Shown here piece by piece: positions 25,666 to 34,515 of a DNA stretch of 64,000 nucleotides. The DNA comes from Clostridium septicum (GTDB taxonomy: Bacteria; Bacillota; Clostridia; Clostridiales; Clostridiaceae): contig NZ_CP023671.1 in NCBI RefSeq assembly GCF_003606265.1, forward strand, positions 2,232,001 through 2,296,000. The letters are read 5' to 3'. The notes under the pieces were generated by a model. That model was not told where the DNA came from and made no database searches. It saw nothing but the letters and a program-made list of their open reading frames with translations. The position numbers and the translations under genes were made by a program. Each line of letters starts with the position of its first letter. Position 1 is the first letter of the stretch.

Positions 25666-25698
25666 TGTTGCAGCAATTATTAAAATTGAGGTGATAAT

Positions 25699-26475
25699 AT
25701 GTTGATAGGAAAAAATATAAGTTTTTCTTATGATGATAAAGAATTTATAAATAATTTAGATATAAAAATAGAAAAGGGAAAAATAACTACTATAATAGGT
25801 CCTAATGGAAGCGGAAAATCTACTTTATTAGGTATGCTTTGTTCAGTTAATAAAATAAAAAATGGCTGTATTTATATAGATGGTAAAAATATAATTAATT
25901 ATAAAAGTAAATTACTTGCACAAATTATTGCTACAGTATATCAACAAAATAATGTACCTGAGGATATAGTTGTAGAAGATTTAGTTGCATATGGAAGAAT
26001 ACCACATAAAGGCTATTTTGAGAAGAATAATGAAAATGATTATAAAATTATAGAATGGGCTATTAAAAGTACTAATGTAGAACATTTAAAAAATAAGCCT
26101 ATTTCACATTTATCTGGGGGAGAAAAACAAAGGGTATTTATAGCTCTTGCTTTAGCTCAAAAACCTAAGGTTTTATTTTTAGATGAACCTAACACTTATT
26201 TAGATATTTTTAATCAAATAGAGCTTTTAGAGTTAGTAAAAAAGTTAAATGAAGAAAATAATATAACCGTAGTTATGGTTCTTCATGATATCAATCAAGC
26301 TGTAAAGTATAGCGATAATTTAGTAATTATGAAAAATGGGAAAATAATGAAGTTTGGTAAGTCAGAAGATATAATAAATGCAGAGATAATAGAGTCAGTA
26401 TATAATGTAAAGGGAATTGTAACAGAAGTAGCAGAAAATGAAAAATACTTTATACCTATAAGTGTAGTGCATTAA
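25699..26475 (+). CDS. ABC transporter ATPase (haem uptake)
   Basis: A 258-residue FepC/BtuD-type ATPase. Walker A GPNGSGKST (34-42), Q-loop region VYQQNNVPED, signature LSGGEKQR (near residue 139), Walker B KVLFLDEPNTYLDI and switch His in VMVLHDINQA. It drives the permease upstream and completes a shr-shp-htsABC-like set. The start ATG 25699 follows GAGGTG. A strong hairpin ends the operon. Confidence 0.93.
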   Translation: MLIGKNISFSYDDKEFINNLDIKIEKGKITTIIGPNGSGKSTLLGMLCSVNKIKNGCIYIDGKNIINYKSKLLAQIIATVYQQNNVPEDIVVEDLVAYGRIPHKGYFEKNNENDYKIIEWAIKSTNVEHLKNKPISHLSGGEKQRVFIALALAQKPKVLFLDEPNTYLDIFNQIELLELVKKLNEENNITVVMVLHDINQAVKYSDNLVIMKNGKIMKFGKSEDIINAEIIESVYNVKGIVTEVAENEKYFIPISVVH

Positions 26476-26476
26476 T

Positions 26477-26522
26477 ATATTTTTATAGACCATCTATAAA
26501 TGGATGGTCTATAAAAATATAG
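26477..26522 (+). terminator. Hairpin closing the haem operon
   Basis: An 18-bp inverted repeat ATATTTTTATAGACCATC (26477-26494) pairs with 26503-26520. The stem is strong but its T content is inside the stem rather than after it. Confidence 0.6.
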
Positions 26523-26765
26523 TTTATGCCATGTTAAAATTTAATTATAAATTTAAGAAATAAAAGAGCAATAGTAAGATTAAACATCTTAAAATGTACT
26601 CTATAGATTAGATATGAAAAAAGTCTATTCTATAGGGTTTTTCCATTTATAATAGAGTTATAACGTTAGGAGTGAATAAAAATAAGTGAGAAATTATTTT
26701 CAAATAATGATATCGTAGAAATAATGCTACTTTAAATAATATATTTGTAAAATGGAGGAGAAAAA

Positions 26766-27150
26766 ATGAGTAACTTTGTATTAACAAAGAGAATACTCTT
26801 TACAATTACCAAATAACTATGTAGAAATTAACAGATATGAGATAGAATATGTTGATGGAAGAGGATGGTCTGTATATACATTAGGTAGAAGTCTTAATAA
26901 TTTGAGTACACTTGCTGAAAATCATATAAATCAGAATAAAGCATGGACTTTCTCAAGTGCTGGAAAGGAATTAAATTTTGCAGGGAGTTACTGGCTTACA
27001 GTATCAGTACTAGGAGCGAAAGTTTCTGCTGCAGTAGGAACGGTATCAGCTTTTGTAACTGGATTAGTAGCGTCAGCAATAGCATTTTCAGCAGGACTTG
27101 CATCAGGTTCATTGATTACATGGTTGGGTACTGAAGAAAGATTTTACTAA
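26766..27150 (+). pseudogene. Frameshifted bacteriocin-like peptide precursor
   Basis: ATG 26766 has a perfect GGAGGAG RBS, but the frame stops after 16 codons (TAA 26814). Dropping one A near 26789 joins MSNFVLTK to the next frame, which is open to 27150 and gives a precursor of about 127 residues. The leader-like part (EYSLQLPNNYVEINRYEIEYVDG) looks like a double-glycine leader, but the site reads DGRG. The C-terminal 55 residues are hydrophobic and Gly/Ala/Ser-rich, like pore-forming class II peptides. An ABC permease and ATPase follow. Bacteriocin identity is an inference from composition, leader form and context. The gene is broken unless the shift is a sequencing error or is recoded. 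Confidence 0.5.
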
Positions 27151-27188
27151 ATAATTAAAAGTTATAGAAATATATTTTATATATTGAT

Positions 27189-27214
27189 ATAATTATAATA
27201 ATATTATAATTATA
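27189..27214. repeat. AT palindrome
   Basis: TATAATTATAATA with its complement forms a nearly perfect AT-only palindrome in the gap between the peptide relic and the permease gene. Function unclear. Confidence 0.4.
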
Positions 27215-27295
27215 ATAAAATTTAAGTTAAAACCTAACAATTAAGGAAGTATATATTAATGATTCATTTCAAGTTAACATAAAGAGGGAGATATT

Positions 27296-28825
27296 ATGTT
27301 TAGTTTATGGTATAAGTTAGCTTTTCTAGATGGTGATATTATAAGTAAAATTAAAAAAATTATAAAATCTATTTGTATTTATATTTTACCTACTATTGTA
27401 GCTATTATAGTTTCAGATAAAGTTTTAATAAGGGTTCAATATAATTTGTTTGGTACAGTTACTAATATAATTGTTTTCAATTTGCTATATAGTAGTATTA
27501 TTCATATATATATTCAGAAAAAAACCTTATCTTCTTTGCAAGGGGATGTAATAGTAAAGTTTGTTCCTCAGAAATTTAATGTTTACATAATATTAAGGGT
27601 ATTAATGGTTTTTATAAAAACATATTTACCTATAATAACATTATCAATACTAACATTTAAAGATATTTTTATAAATCCTGTTTATATTTTTTATATATGT
27701 TCGTTAGCATTTATAATTTCAATTATATTTTTAAATGTTATAATAGCTATTTTGTATAGATATTTATTAAATATAGTAAATAAATTAATTTATAAATTAA
27801 TAAACTTTATTACTTTTATTTATATTACTAGTTTAGTTATTTATCAATCAACTGTTACACCTATATGGTATTTAGAAAGTTTAGAGAGATATTTAAAAAA
27901 AGAGGACTTGATTTTGAATAAAATAGATATAAATTTTTTTCAAATTATGCTTATTTTAATAATATTTATACTCTCTATAATGAGTATTAATTTTTTAAAG
28001 AATTTTTTAAAAATAAGGGGTAGAAACTTAATTTTTATTAAAAATATAAGTGTAAATGAAAAAAGTAATAAGATAACAAAAGTAATAGAAGATTATTGTG
28101 AAAAAGTCTATTCAATTTATTTTTCTAATATTGAAAAAAGTTTTTTTGTTAAGGATATAAAAGAAGCAGTAAGAACAAATAAATATAGTTTATTTTTTAT
28201 TTGTTTATATCATATAATTAATATTTGCTTTATATTGTTTTTTTTCTTTGCAGATAATATTAATAGTATAGAAATATCTATTATTAGCGTTAAGATATCA
28301 TTAAGTATTACGATAGTTCAAATCTTAATTAGCTATTTTCTTGGAAAGGCTAGTTTTGAAAAGAATATAAATATAGATACGGATTATAAAGTTTTGAAAA
28401 ATTACAATATTAGAGTTGCAATGAATGGAATAATTAAAGTTAAAACAAAAGTATTGTCAGCAATTGTGTTTCCTAAAGTAGTATCTGTTTTTTGTATTAT
28501 TATTATTTCAAGTTTAATTATTTATTCTAATACCTATTTAGCATTAATTTATTTTATATTAATGCTCCAACTTTTATTTTTAAAAGAAATAATTGGACTT
28601 TGGTTAATAAAATCCATAAATAAGTTTAATAGCAATAAAATGATAATTAAAATATTAAATTTTATTTTGATAGGTATTACTTTAGTGATATTAATAAATT
28701 TATATTTTTACACACAGATAATTCAATTTATATATGGACAACTAGTGCTATTAGTAATTTTAATAGTTTTGTATTTGTTTAATTTATTTATAAATAAGGA
28801 GAGAATAAATGTTAGAAATAAATAA
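27296..28825 (+). CDS. Polytopic ABC-type permease, bacteriocin export/immunity candidate
   Basis: A 509-residue, extremely Ile/Leu/Phe-rich membrane protein with roughly twelve hydrophobic segments and a central charged cytoplasmic stretch (about residues 240-295). No named family signature is clear to me. It ends 17 bases inside the next ORF, an ATPase gene, so the two form one transporter. Position after the bacteriocin-like relic suggests export of, or self-protection against, a membrane-active peptide. No C39 peptidase domain is present. RBS AGAGGGAG precedes ATG 27296. Confidence 0.65.
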   Translation: MFSLWYKLAFLDGDIISKIKKIIKSICIYILPTIVAIIVSDKVLIRVQYNLFGTVTNIIVFNLLYSSIIHIYIQKKTLSSLQGDVIVKFVPQKFNVYIILRVLMVFIKTYLPIITLSILTFKDIFINPVYIFYICSLAFIISIIFLNVIIAILYRYLLNIVNKLIYKLINFITFIYITSLVIYQSTVTPIWYLESLERYLKKEDLILNKIDINFFQIMLILIIFILSIMSINFLKNFLKIRGRNLIFIKNISVNEKSNKITKVIEDYCEKVYSIYFSNIEKSFFVKDIKEAVRTNKYSLFFICLYHIINICFILFFFFADNINSIEISIISVKISLSITIVQILISYFLGKASFEKNINIDTDYKVLKNYNIRVAMNGIIKVKTKVLSAIVFPKVVSVFCIIIISSLIIYSNTYLALIYFILMLQLLFLKEIIGLWLIKSINKFNSNKMIIKILNFILIGITLVILINLYFYTQIIQFIYGQLVLLVILIVLYLFNLFINKERINVRNK

Positions 28826-29471
28826 TTTAAATTATAGTTATGATGGTGAAGTAAAAGTTCTTGATGATGTTACTTTTAAAATAGAAAAAGGGAAAATATA
28901 TTGTTTACTTGGAGTAAATGGAGCAGGTAAAACAACATTATTTAATTGTATTACAGGATTTTTAAATAGCAATTTAGACTTAGATGAGAACTTAATAAAT
29001 GATAAGATATTATATATTCAGGATGAAATGAACTTTTATAAAAATTTATCTGGAATAGAATTTATTAAATTAATTTTTGATTTAAAGGAAAAGTTATTGG
29101 ATGAAGAAAAGTTAAAAATATTATTAAAAGATCTAAAAATGGAAGAAAAAATTACTGATACTATTTCAACTTATTCATTAGGAACAAAGCAAAAGCTAGT
29201 ACTTATAATAGGATTTTTATTAAAGTATGAATATATTTTTATGGATGAACCATTTGGAGCTATTGATTTTATAAGTGCTGAATATATTATAAATCTATTA
29301 CAGAAATATAGAGATCAGAATAATGGAATAATTATATCTACACATTTAATTGATATTGCTCATGAAATAGCTGATGAAATTTTATTTATAAATAATGGTA
29401 AAGTATATCAGAAAAGAAATGATTTTATTGATACTAAACAATTAAAGGAGTGGATAAGAAGAAATATTTAA
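28809..29471 (+). CDS. ABC transporter ATPase paired with the 27296 permease
   Basis: A short 220-residue ATPase. Walker A GVNGAGKTT (35-43), a signature that deviates to YSLGTKQKL (near residue 122), Walker B EYIFMDEPFGAID and switch His in ISTHLIDIA. Such short ATPases with weak signature motifs are common in bacteriocin immunity/export (ABC-2-like) pairs. It overlaps the permease gene by 17 bases, with RBS AAGGAGAG inside the permease end. Confidence 0.85.
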   Translation: MLEINNLNYSYDGEVKVLDDVTFKIEKGKIYCLLGVNGAGKTTLFNCITGFLNSNLDLDENLINDKILYIQDEMNFYKNLSGIEFIKLIFDLKEKLLDEEKLKILLKDLKMEEKITDTISTYSLGTKQKLVLIIGFLLKYEYIFMDEPFGAIDFISAEYIINLLQKYRDQNNGIIISTHLIDIAHEIADEILFINNGKVYQKRNDFIDTKQLKEWIRRNI

Positions 29472-29767
29472 AATATATATAGAAATATATAGCGAAATGA
29501 AAATCAAGTATAAAAATTATTTGAGATGTGAAGCAATGTAAAAATATTATAATGGCTTTTACTGTTTGTGAAATAATTGCAATTTATATCTTTTTTTCGA
29601 ATTAAAGCTTATATAAATAAATAATTAAAATATCTATACTATTAATAAAGAAGTAATTATAGTACATTAATTTTGAGAATCTGTTAAGCTGTTATGAAAA
29701 AATAGCTTAATAAATCTTAGAATTTCTCGTTCTTTGAAAATTATATAAGTTTGATTATTTTTGTGTA
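29472..29767. other. AT-rich gap, no gene seen
   Basis: No ORF with an RBS. The only structure noted is a 7-bp hairpin TTAAGCT/AGCTTAA near 29686-29712. It probably joined the ABC gene pair to the 30976 gene before the IS arrived. Confidence 0.4.
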
Positions 29768-30912
29768 TAGGAAATAGACCTGCAAAAATATAATTTTTTC
29801 CAGCAGGTTAATCGAAAATATTTAAAGGTACTATGAAGCTATAAACCAAGATTGTCTTGTTATATTATTGCTAGCAAAGCCAGCAACTTCGGCAGGTGTA
29901 AGGTTATTCAATGAACCATGAGGTCTAATAAAGTTATAGTGAAATATAAACATAAAAATAAGATTATTAGCTTTTTCAAATGAATTAAATCCTTTTTTAG
30001 ATTTATACCAAGCCTTAAAGGTTTTATTAAAGGATTCTATAAGATTATTGTTTATATAACTAGACATCGGTTTTACAGGTAAATGTTTTGTATTCGGTAA
30101 TAGCGTAGCTATCGCTTCGTTATAAGCTGGCCATCTGTCTGTTACTAAGTTAAATGGAGAACCGTATTTTTTAACCTCATTTATTAGAGAAAAAGCAGAG
30201 TTTTCATCTCTATATTTACTTAAATGAAAAGATACTATAAAACGTGTTTCGGAGTCTATAACTAGCCATAGATAGTGCTTTATACCATTAATAAAAACAA
30301 TAGTCTCATCGGCATGCCAGTCGTCAGATTGTAAATCTACTTGATGTTTAAATTTATCAACTTTCAGTTTGAAGTAAGGAGCAAATTTATTACTCCAATT
30401 AGCTACAGTTACATGAGATACTTTGATATTAAATGTACTCATAAGAAACTGAGATATAGCTCTAGTTGATGTATTATTTAAATAGTATAAAGTTAAGGCA
30501 GTAATAATCACTTGTAAAGGAAATCTCATGCCTTTCATAGAAAGTGATCCGGTAATAGCTTCGCTAGAAGCTGGATCAATGTTAAAATTGTGATGATTGA
30601 CTATAATATGGTTACATTTTTTATTATTACATTTATAGCGATTATAATGTTTGTAGGAATGATGTAAGTAAGTGCCTTTACCGCACTTAGGGCATCTAGG
30701 ATAGTTTTTTAAAACTCGGCTACTGACTTTGTCAGGAGCGAATTGTCGCTTGCAATTTTGGCATTGATATTTTTGATTAGGCTGCTTGTCTAAACCAAAC
30801 TTATATAGTTTATTTGAATGACAGCGAGGACATTTAATATTTGTTTTGTTCATTGTTCTTCTCTCCTTTTCTAGGGGGAAATTAGTTCTTGTCAAACTTA
30901 TTGTATTTCCTA
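29768..30912 (-). mobile_element. Insertion sequence with zinc-ribbon DDE transposase (ends tentative)
   Basis: TAGGAAATA at 29768-29776 recurs inverted at 30904-30912, flanking one transposase gene. The repeats are short and I see no target duplication, so the boundaries are provisional. A hairpin ACCTGC/GCAGGT (about 29778-29808) lies inside the left end. Confidence 0.4.
29831..30853 (-). CDS. DDE transposase with two N-terminal zinc ribbons
   Basis: A 340-residue transposase. Two zinc ribbons lie at the N-terminus (IKCPRC..YQCQNCKRQF and PRCPKCG..YKCNNKKC, residues about 5-80). The DDE domain follows: DDWHADETIVFING with the first Asp, NLVTDRWPAYNEA with the second, and NNNLIESFNKTFKAWYKSKKGF with the Glu. 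The layout resembles IS6-like or InsA-type elements. ATG (complement of 30851-30853) is chosen because AAGGAGAG precedes it; a longer frame to 30928 lacks an RBS. All catalytic positions are present and the ORF is intact, so the element may be active. Confidence 0.85.
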   Translation of the reverse strand: MNKTNIKCPRCHSNKLYKFGLDKQPNQKYQCQNCKRQFAPDKVSSRVLKNYPRCPKCGKGTYLHHSYKHYNRYKCNNKKCNHIIVNHHNFNIDPASSEAITGSLSMKGMRFPLQVIITALTLYYLNNTSTRAISQFLMSTFNIKVSHVTVANWSNKFAPYFKLKVDKFKHQVDLQSDDWHADETIVFINGIKHYLWLVIDSETRFIVSFHLSKYRDENSAFSLINEVKKYGSPFNLVTDRWPAYNEAIATLLPNTKHLPVKPMSSYINNNLIESFNKTFKAWYKSKKGFNSFEKANNLIFMFIFHYNFIRPHGSLNNLTPAEVAGFASNNITRQSWFIAS

Positions 30913-30975
30913 GAGTTGAGAAGAGCAATGTTCATATAATTTAACAGATCGAATTTTGAAAATCGGAGGAATATT

Positions 30976-31251
30976 ATGGAGAAAATATATTTTGGAAGTT
31001 CATTTATAGCGCTGATAGGTTTAATGATTATTCTAGTACTATTAATGCTAGGAAAACCAATCCCAGACTTAATTTTTAATATATTCTGTGGGATAAATAT
31101 TATATGTATACTATCATCTATTAGTATAAATAGAAAAAATCGTATCAATAATAAATCAGAAAAAAATTTGAAATTTAAAAAAATATATATATATGCATAT
31201 ATATTATTATTTATACCTATAATAGTAATGCAGTTATTAAAACTATTATAG
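30976..31251 (+). CDS. Small three-helix membrane protein, possible immunity protein
   Basis: A 91-residue protein with three hydrophobic segments (about 7-24, 30-48, 71-90) and a lysine/asparagine-rich loop between the second and third. RBS GGAGGAATATT before ATG 30976 is strong, so it is a real gene. No family is recognised. Its size and form are typical of bacteriocin immunity proteins, and before the IS insertion it would have followed the permease-ATPase pair. The immunity role is inference from context only. Confidence 0.6.
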   Translation: MEKIYFGSSFIALIGLMIILVLLMLGKPIPDLIFNIFCGINIICILSSISINRKNRINNKSEKNLKFKKIYIYAYILLFIPIIVMQLLKLL

Positions 31252-31432
31252 TAAGTTAATTAAGATTTAGCCATCAAAAAATTGATGATTAGCAGGAATT
31301 TTAACTAAAAAAAATATAAATTTTGAAGTGATTGAGAAAAGTATTTTTTTCTGCAAATTGCAATATTCAATATAAGCAATTTCATTAACGCTATAATTAT
31401 ATATAGATTTATTTTTGGAATGAATCTTCTTA

Positions 31433-31785
31433 TTATTTAATTATGTCGTTCATTGCACCATTTCTCAAAATATGAATAAGAGTGCGTGAAATAAACCTTA
31501 GTATCAGTATTTTTCTAATATCACTAAGATTAGAAAATTTTGATCCATTATCATTGGTTATTGTTTTGAACACTTGACTGAATTTATCACAAAATTCAGT
31601 GTTAATTCTCAGAATCCCCGCTGATATGGCTTCAGTTATTTTCAATTTAATTTTTCTATGAATTGAATTTAATGTATTTCTTTCTACAGTAGTTAAGAGT
31701 ACATTATCTTTCTTAGATTTTGATCTTAGTACAGTATTAATTTCCTAGTGGCCAAAATCTTCTCTAGTTTCAATACTTCGTTAGA
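31433..31785 (-). pseudogene. IS30-family transposase relic
   Basis: On the minus strand the translation reads SIETREDFGH-stop-EINTVLRSKSKKDNVLLTTVERNT, then KVFKTITNDNGSKFSNLSDI, which follows the IS30 catalytic domain (FGHWEIDTV, DNVLLTLVERKT, KTITSDNGSEF). The conserved Trp of FGHW has become TAG, and the frame is lost again before the RGTNE region. No N-terminal part or ends are found. It is a dead fragment. Confidence 0.75.
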
Positions 31786-32028
31786 AGAGTAGAATACTTA
31801 AAAGAACTTAATACTTATTTTGTAGATTTACATACTTGTAAACTAAATTTATTAGAGAACAAATATTAATGAATTTGGAAGAAAATTATTTTAATAAAAA
31901 TAGTCCAAGACCTACTTTGGTAATTAAACTGTCCTATTTGTCAAGGGCAGTTAAAAAAAGAGTAGACTGGAAGTGGTATATTTAAGTAGACACTGAGTTA
32001 ACAGAAAATAGTGAAAGGTGGTCTACTT

Positions 32029-32099
32029 ATGAGAAGAAGTTATGATAAACAGTTCAAAATTGCTGCTGTAAAATTAGTCCTTGAAGATGATATGTCAGT
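32029..32099 (+). pseudogene. IS3-family orfA, 5' part (interrupted)
   Basis: ATG 32029 behind GAAAGGTGG begins MRRSYDKQFKIAAVKLVLEDDMSV, the classic helix-turn-helix OrfA opening. The coding sequence is cut at 32099 by the IS21 element; reading on into it gives a stop nine codons later. Confidence 0.8.
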
Positions 32100-32197
32100 T
32101 ATAAGTGCTAAGATAGGAATGTAAACAAATGATCATTTAAGAATGTAAGAAAATAACTTTATAAAGTATAATTACCAAAGAGGGATCGGAGGTAATT

Positions 32198-33490
32198 ATG
32201 ATTATAAAAGTAAATGTTAATTCAGAAATTAAAGTTAATAGTTTAGTAGATCTTCATAAATTAAAAGTAATTATGGAGGTAAATAATTTGAAGGTTAATA
32301 AGAGCCAAATCGCAAGAGAACTTGGTGTGGATGCCCGTACTGTAGGAAAATATTTAAATGGATATGTTAAGCCAGCAACTCGAAATCGAAAATCACCAAT
32401 TGATGATTTTAAGCCTATTATACAATCTCTTTTGAGTGAAGAGTCAATTCAAATATTCTATTATAAGCGTGTTCTATGGCAATATCTTAAAGATAACCAT
32501 GGCTTAGACTGTGCACAATCTTCTTTTAGAAGATACATATCTAACAATGTTGAGTTTAATGATTATTTTAAACGTCGAAAAAAAGGCTACATATCTAATA
32601 AATCTACTATGAGATTTGAAACGGATAAGGGACATCAAGCACAATTAGATTGGAAAGAAAATATTGATTTTGTTTTAAGCAACGGTGAAGTTATTAACAT
32701 AAATATATTTGTTTTAATACTGTCATATTCAAGGTTTAGAATTTATAGATTATCATTAGAAAAAACACAAGATATATTATTTTCATTTTTAAATGAATCA
32801 TTTGAAGCCTTCGGCGGCGTTCCTAAAGAATTATTAACAGATAATATGAAAACTGTTATGGATCAACCAAGAACAACTTATCAAAGCGGAAAGGTAAACA
32901 ATAAATTTCAACAGTTTGCAGATGATTATGGCTTTAAAGTCCGTCCCTGCATAGCAGGTAGACCGAATACAAAAGCTAAAGTAGAAGCACCAATGAAATT
33001 ACTAGATGAGATTAGAGCTTATAATGGTACTCTCAACTTTGATGAATTGCATGAATTAATTTTAAAACTTAATGATAGAATTAATGGGACATGCCATACT
33101 TCAACTGGCAAAATTCCTGTTCTCCACTTAGAAAAAGAAAAAGATTTCTTATTTGCGCTTCCAACAGAACAAATAAGAAATCAATACAACATCATAACTA
33201 CAAGTGTTAAGGTTAATAGCCAAAGTATGATTTCTTATAAATCAAACCAATATTCTGTACCACCAGAATATATAGGCAAAAAACTTAAATTGCAAGTATA
33301 TGATAATCAACTACATTTGTATTATAGCACAAATTTAGTTACTATCCATGAAATTAAAAATCAAAAATTAAATTATCATAATAATCATTACTTACAGATT
33401 AGTTCTTTAACATTTAAAAATTCCAAATATGAAATGAATGAAATAGCTAAAAATAATTTAAAAATGATAGGAGAAATATATGGTAACTAA
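32198..33490 (+). CDS. istA: IS21-family transposase IstA
   Basis: A 430-residue DDE transposase. N-terminal helix-turn-helix (about 30-55, NKSQIARELGVDARTVGKYLNG), catalytic core with QLDWKENIDF (first Asp near residue 151), ELLTDNMKTVM (second Asp near 211) and KAKVEAPMKLLDEI (Glu near 266), then a C-terminal beta domain. IstA cuts and joins DNA with help of the IstB ATPase. ATG 32198 follows GGAGGTAATT. It overlaps istB by 11 bases. An in-frame ATG at 32273 is possible but lacks an equally good RBS. Confidence 0.92.
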   Translation: MIIKVNVNSEIKVNSLVDLHKLKVIMEVNNLKVNKSQIARELGVDARTVGKYLNGYVKPATRNRKSPIDDFKPIIQSLLSEESIQIFYYKRVLWQYLKDNHGLDCAQSSFRRYISNNVEFNDYFKRRKKGYISNKSTMRFETDKGHQAQLDWKENIDFVLSNGEVININIFVLILSYSRFRIYRLSLEKTQDILFSFLNESFEAFGGVPKELLTDNMKTVMDQPRTTYQSGKVNNKFQQFADDYGFKVRPCIAGRPNTKAKVEAPMKLLDEIRAYNGTLNFDELHELILKLNDRINGTCHTSTGKIPVLHLEKEKDFLFALPTEQIRNQYNIITTSVKVNSQSMISYKSNQYSVPPEYIGKKLKLQVYDNQLHLYYSTNLVTIHEIKNQKLNYHNNHYLQISSLTFKNSKYEMNEIAKNNLKMIGEIYGN

Positions 33491-34238
33491 TAGTGCGTAT
33501 ATGCAATTAATTAATAATTTAGAGTATTTAAAACTAAAGCAAATGGTTAATCATTTAGATGAAGTTATTGATTTTTCAACAAAAAATAAATTATCATTTG
33601 TTGATACTCTTATCAAACTTACATCTCATGAAATAGATTGTAAAGAAGCAAATATGATTAGATCAATGGTTAAGGTAGGAGCATTTCCCCATACTAAAGA
33701 ACTTAAAGACTTTGATTTTAATTTTCAACCAGGAATAAATCAAGATCAAATATTAGATTTTGCATCATTACGCTTCTTGGAGGCAAAAGAAAATATTGTA
33801 TTTTTAGGGACAAGCGGTGTAGGAAAGACTCACCTGTCAACTTCTATAGGTATCGCTGCCGCGAAGCGAAGATGTAGCACATACTTTATTAAATGTAATG
33901 ATTTATTGCAACAATTAAAAAGGGCTAATTTAGAAAATAGGCTTGATTCAAGGCTTAAGCATTTTAGTAAGTACAAGCTTCTTATCATAGATGAATTAGG
34001 ATATTTACCTATAGACAAAGAAGATTCAAAGCTATTTTTCCAACTTATAGATATGCGTTATGAAAAGAAAAGTACTATTATAACTACTAATATAAATTTT
34101 AATGCTTGGGATGAAATATTTTGCGATCCTATAATAGCTAATGCTATTTTAGATAGAGTACTTCATCACGCTCACGTAGTTTCTATTACTGGAAATTCTT
34201 ATAGACTAAAAGATCATTTTAATTTTGAAGAGCACTAA
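33480..34238 (+). CDS. istB: IS21-family helper ATPase IstB
   Basis: A 252-residue AAA+ protein of the DnaC/IstB group that selects target DNA and remodels it for IstA. Walker A GTSGVGKTHLSTSIG (near residue 108), Walker B LLIIDELGYLP (near 163), sensor region ITTNINFNAWDEIF and arginine-containing DRVLHHAHVVSITGNSYR near the C-terminus. ATG 33480 overlaps the end of istA, so translation is coupled. Confidence 0.93.
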   Translation: MVTNSAYMQLINNLEYLKLKQMVNHLDEVIDFSTKNKLSFVDTLIKLTSHEIDCKEANMIRSMVKVGAFPHTKELKDFDFNFQPGINQDQILDFASLRFLEAKENIVFLGTSGVGKTHLSTSIGIAAAKRRCSTYFIKCNDLLQQLKRANLENRLDSRLKHFSKYKLLIIDELGYLPIDKEDSKLFFQLIDMRYEKKSTIITTNINFNAWDEIFCDPIIANAILDRVLHHAHVVSITGNSYRLKDHFNFEEH

Positions 34239-34290
34239 AAACTACACTCTTAAATGATCAAAAACTTACAATATTAACTTGACATTTATA

Positions 34291-34515
34291 TCAGTTTCTA
34301 ATGTGGAAAAAGAGATATCTATACATTACAATTCTTTGTATAGATAGATAAGTGAATATGAAGAATATGGAGAAAGTGCGTTTCCAGGACATGGAACCGG
34401 ACTTTATTCATGTCAGTATGAGATAAAAAAATTGAAGCAAGAAAATCTTGAGTTAAAAAAGGAGCTTGAATTATTAAAAAAATATCAGGCCTTCTTGAAG
34501 CAAAAGAACAAATAA
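34291..34515 (+). pseudogene. IS3-family orfA, 3' part with nonsense mutation
   Basis: It continues the 32029 frame: SNVEKEISIHYNSLYR, then TAG where IS3 OrfA has the Trp of LYRW, then ISEYEEYGESAFPGHGTG and the leucine-zipper-like helix IKKLKQENLELKKELELLKK. The TAG is independent of the IS21 insertion. Confidence 0.8.

Larger units (their letters stand above)
32100..34290 (+). mobile_element. Complete IS21-family insertion sequence with 5-bp target duplication
   Basis: A 2191-bp element. The left end reads TATAAGTGCTAAG inward. The right end, on the complement, reads TATAAATGTCAAG inward, and the two align without gaps over about 45 bases, including an exact TGATCATTTAAGA block. TCAGT (32095-32099) is repeated at 34291-34295 as a target duplication. 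Removing the element and one TCAGT restores the orfA frame as DDMSVSNVEKEISIHYNS. Both istA and istB are intact, so it is potentially active and younger than its host IS. Confidence 0.9.

Noticed and set aside
26943-27134. 63-residue plus-strand ORF overlapping the bacteriocin-like core in another frame
   Set aside because: No RBS at its start and cysteine/serine-rich random composition; the +1 frame with the Gly/Ala core is the coherent one.
31797-31872. Short plus-strand reading EYLKELNTYFVDLHTCKLNLLENKY
   Set aside because: Looks like a fragment of a mobile-element gene but is too short, has no start signal and matches no family I can name.
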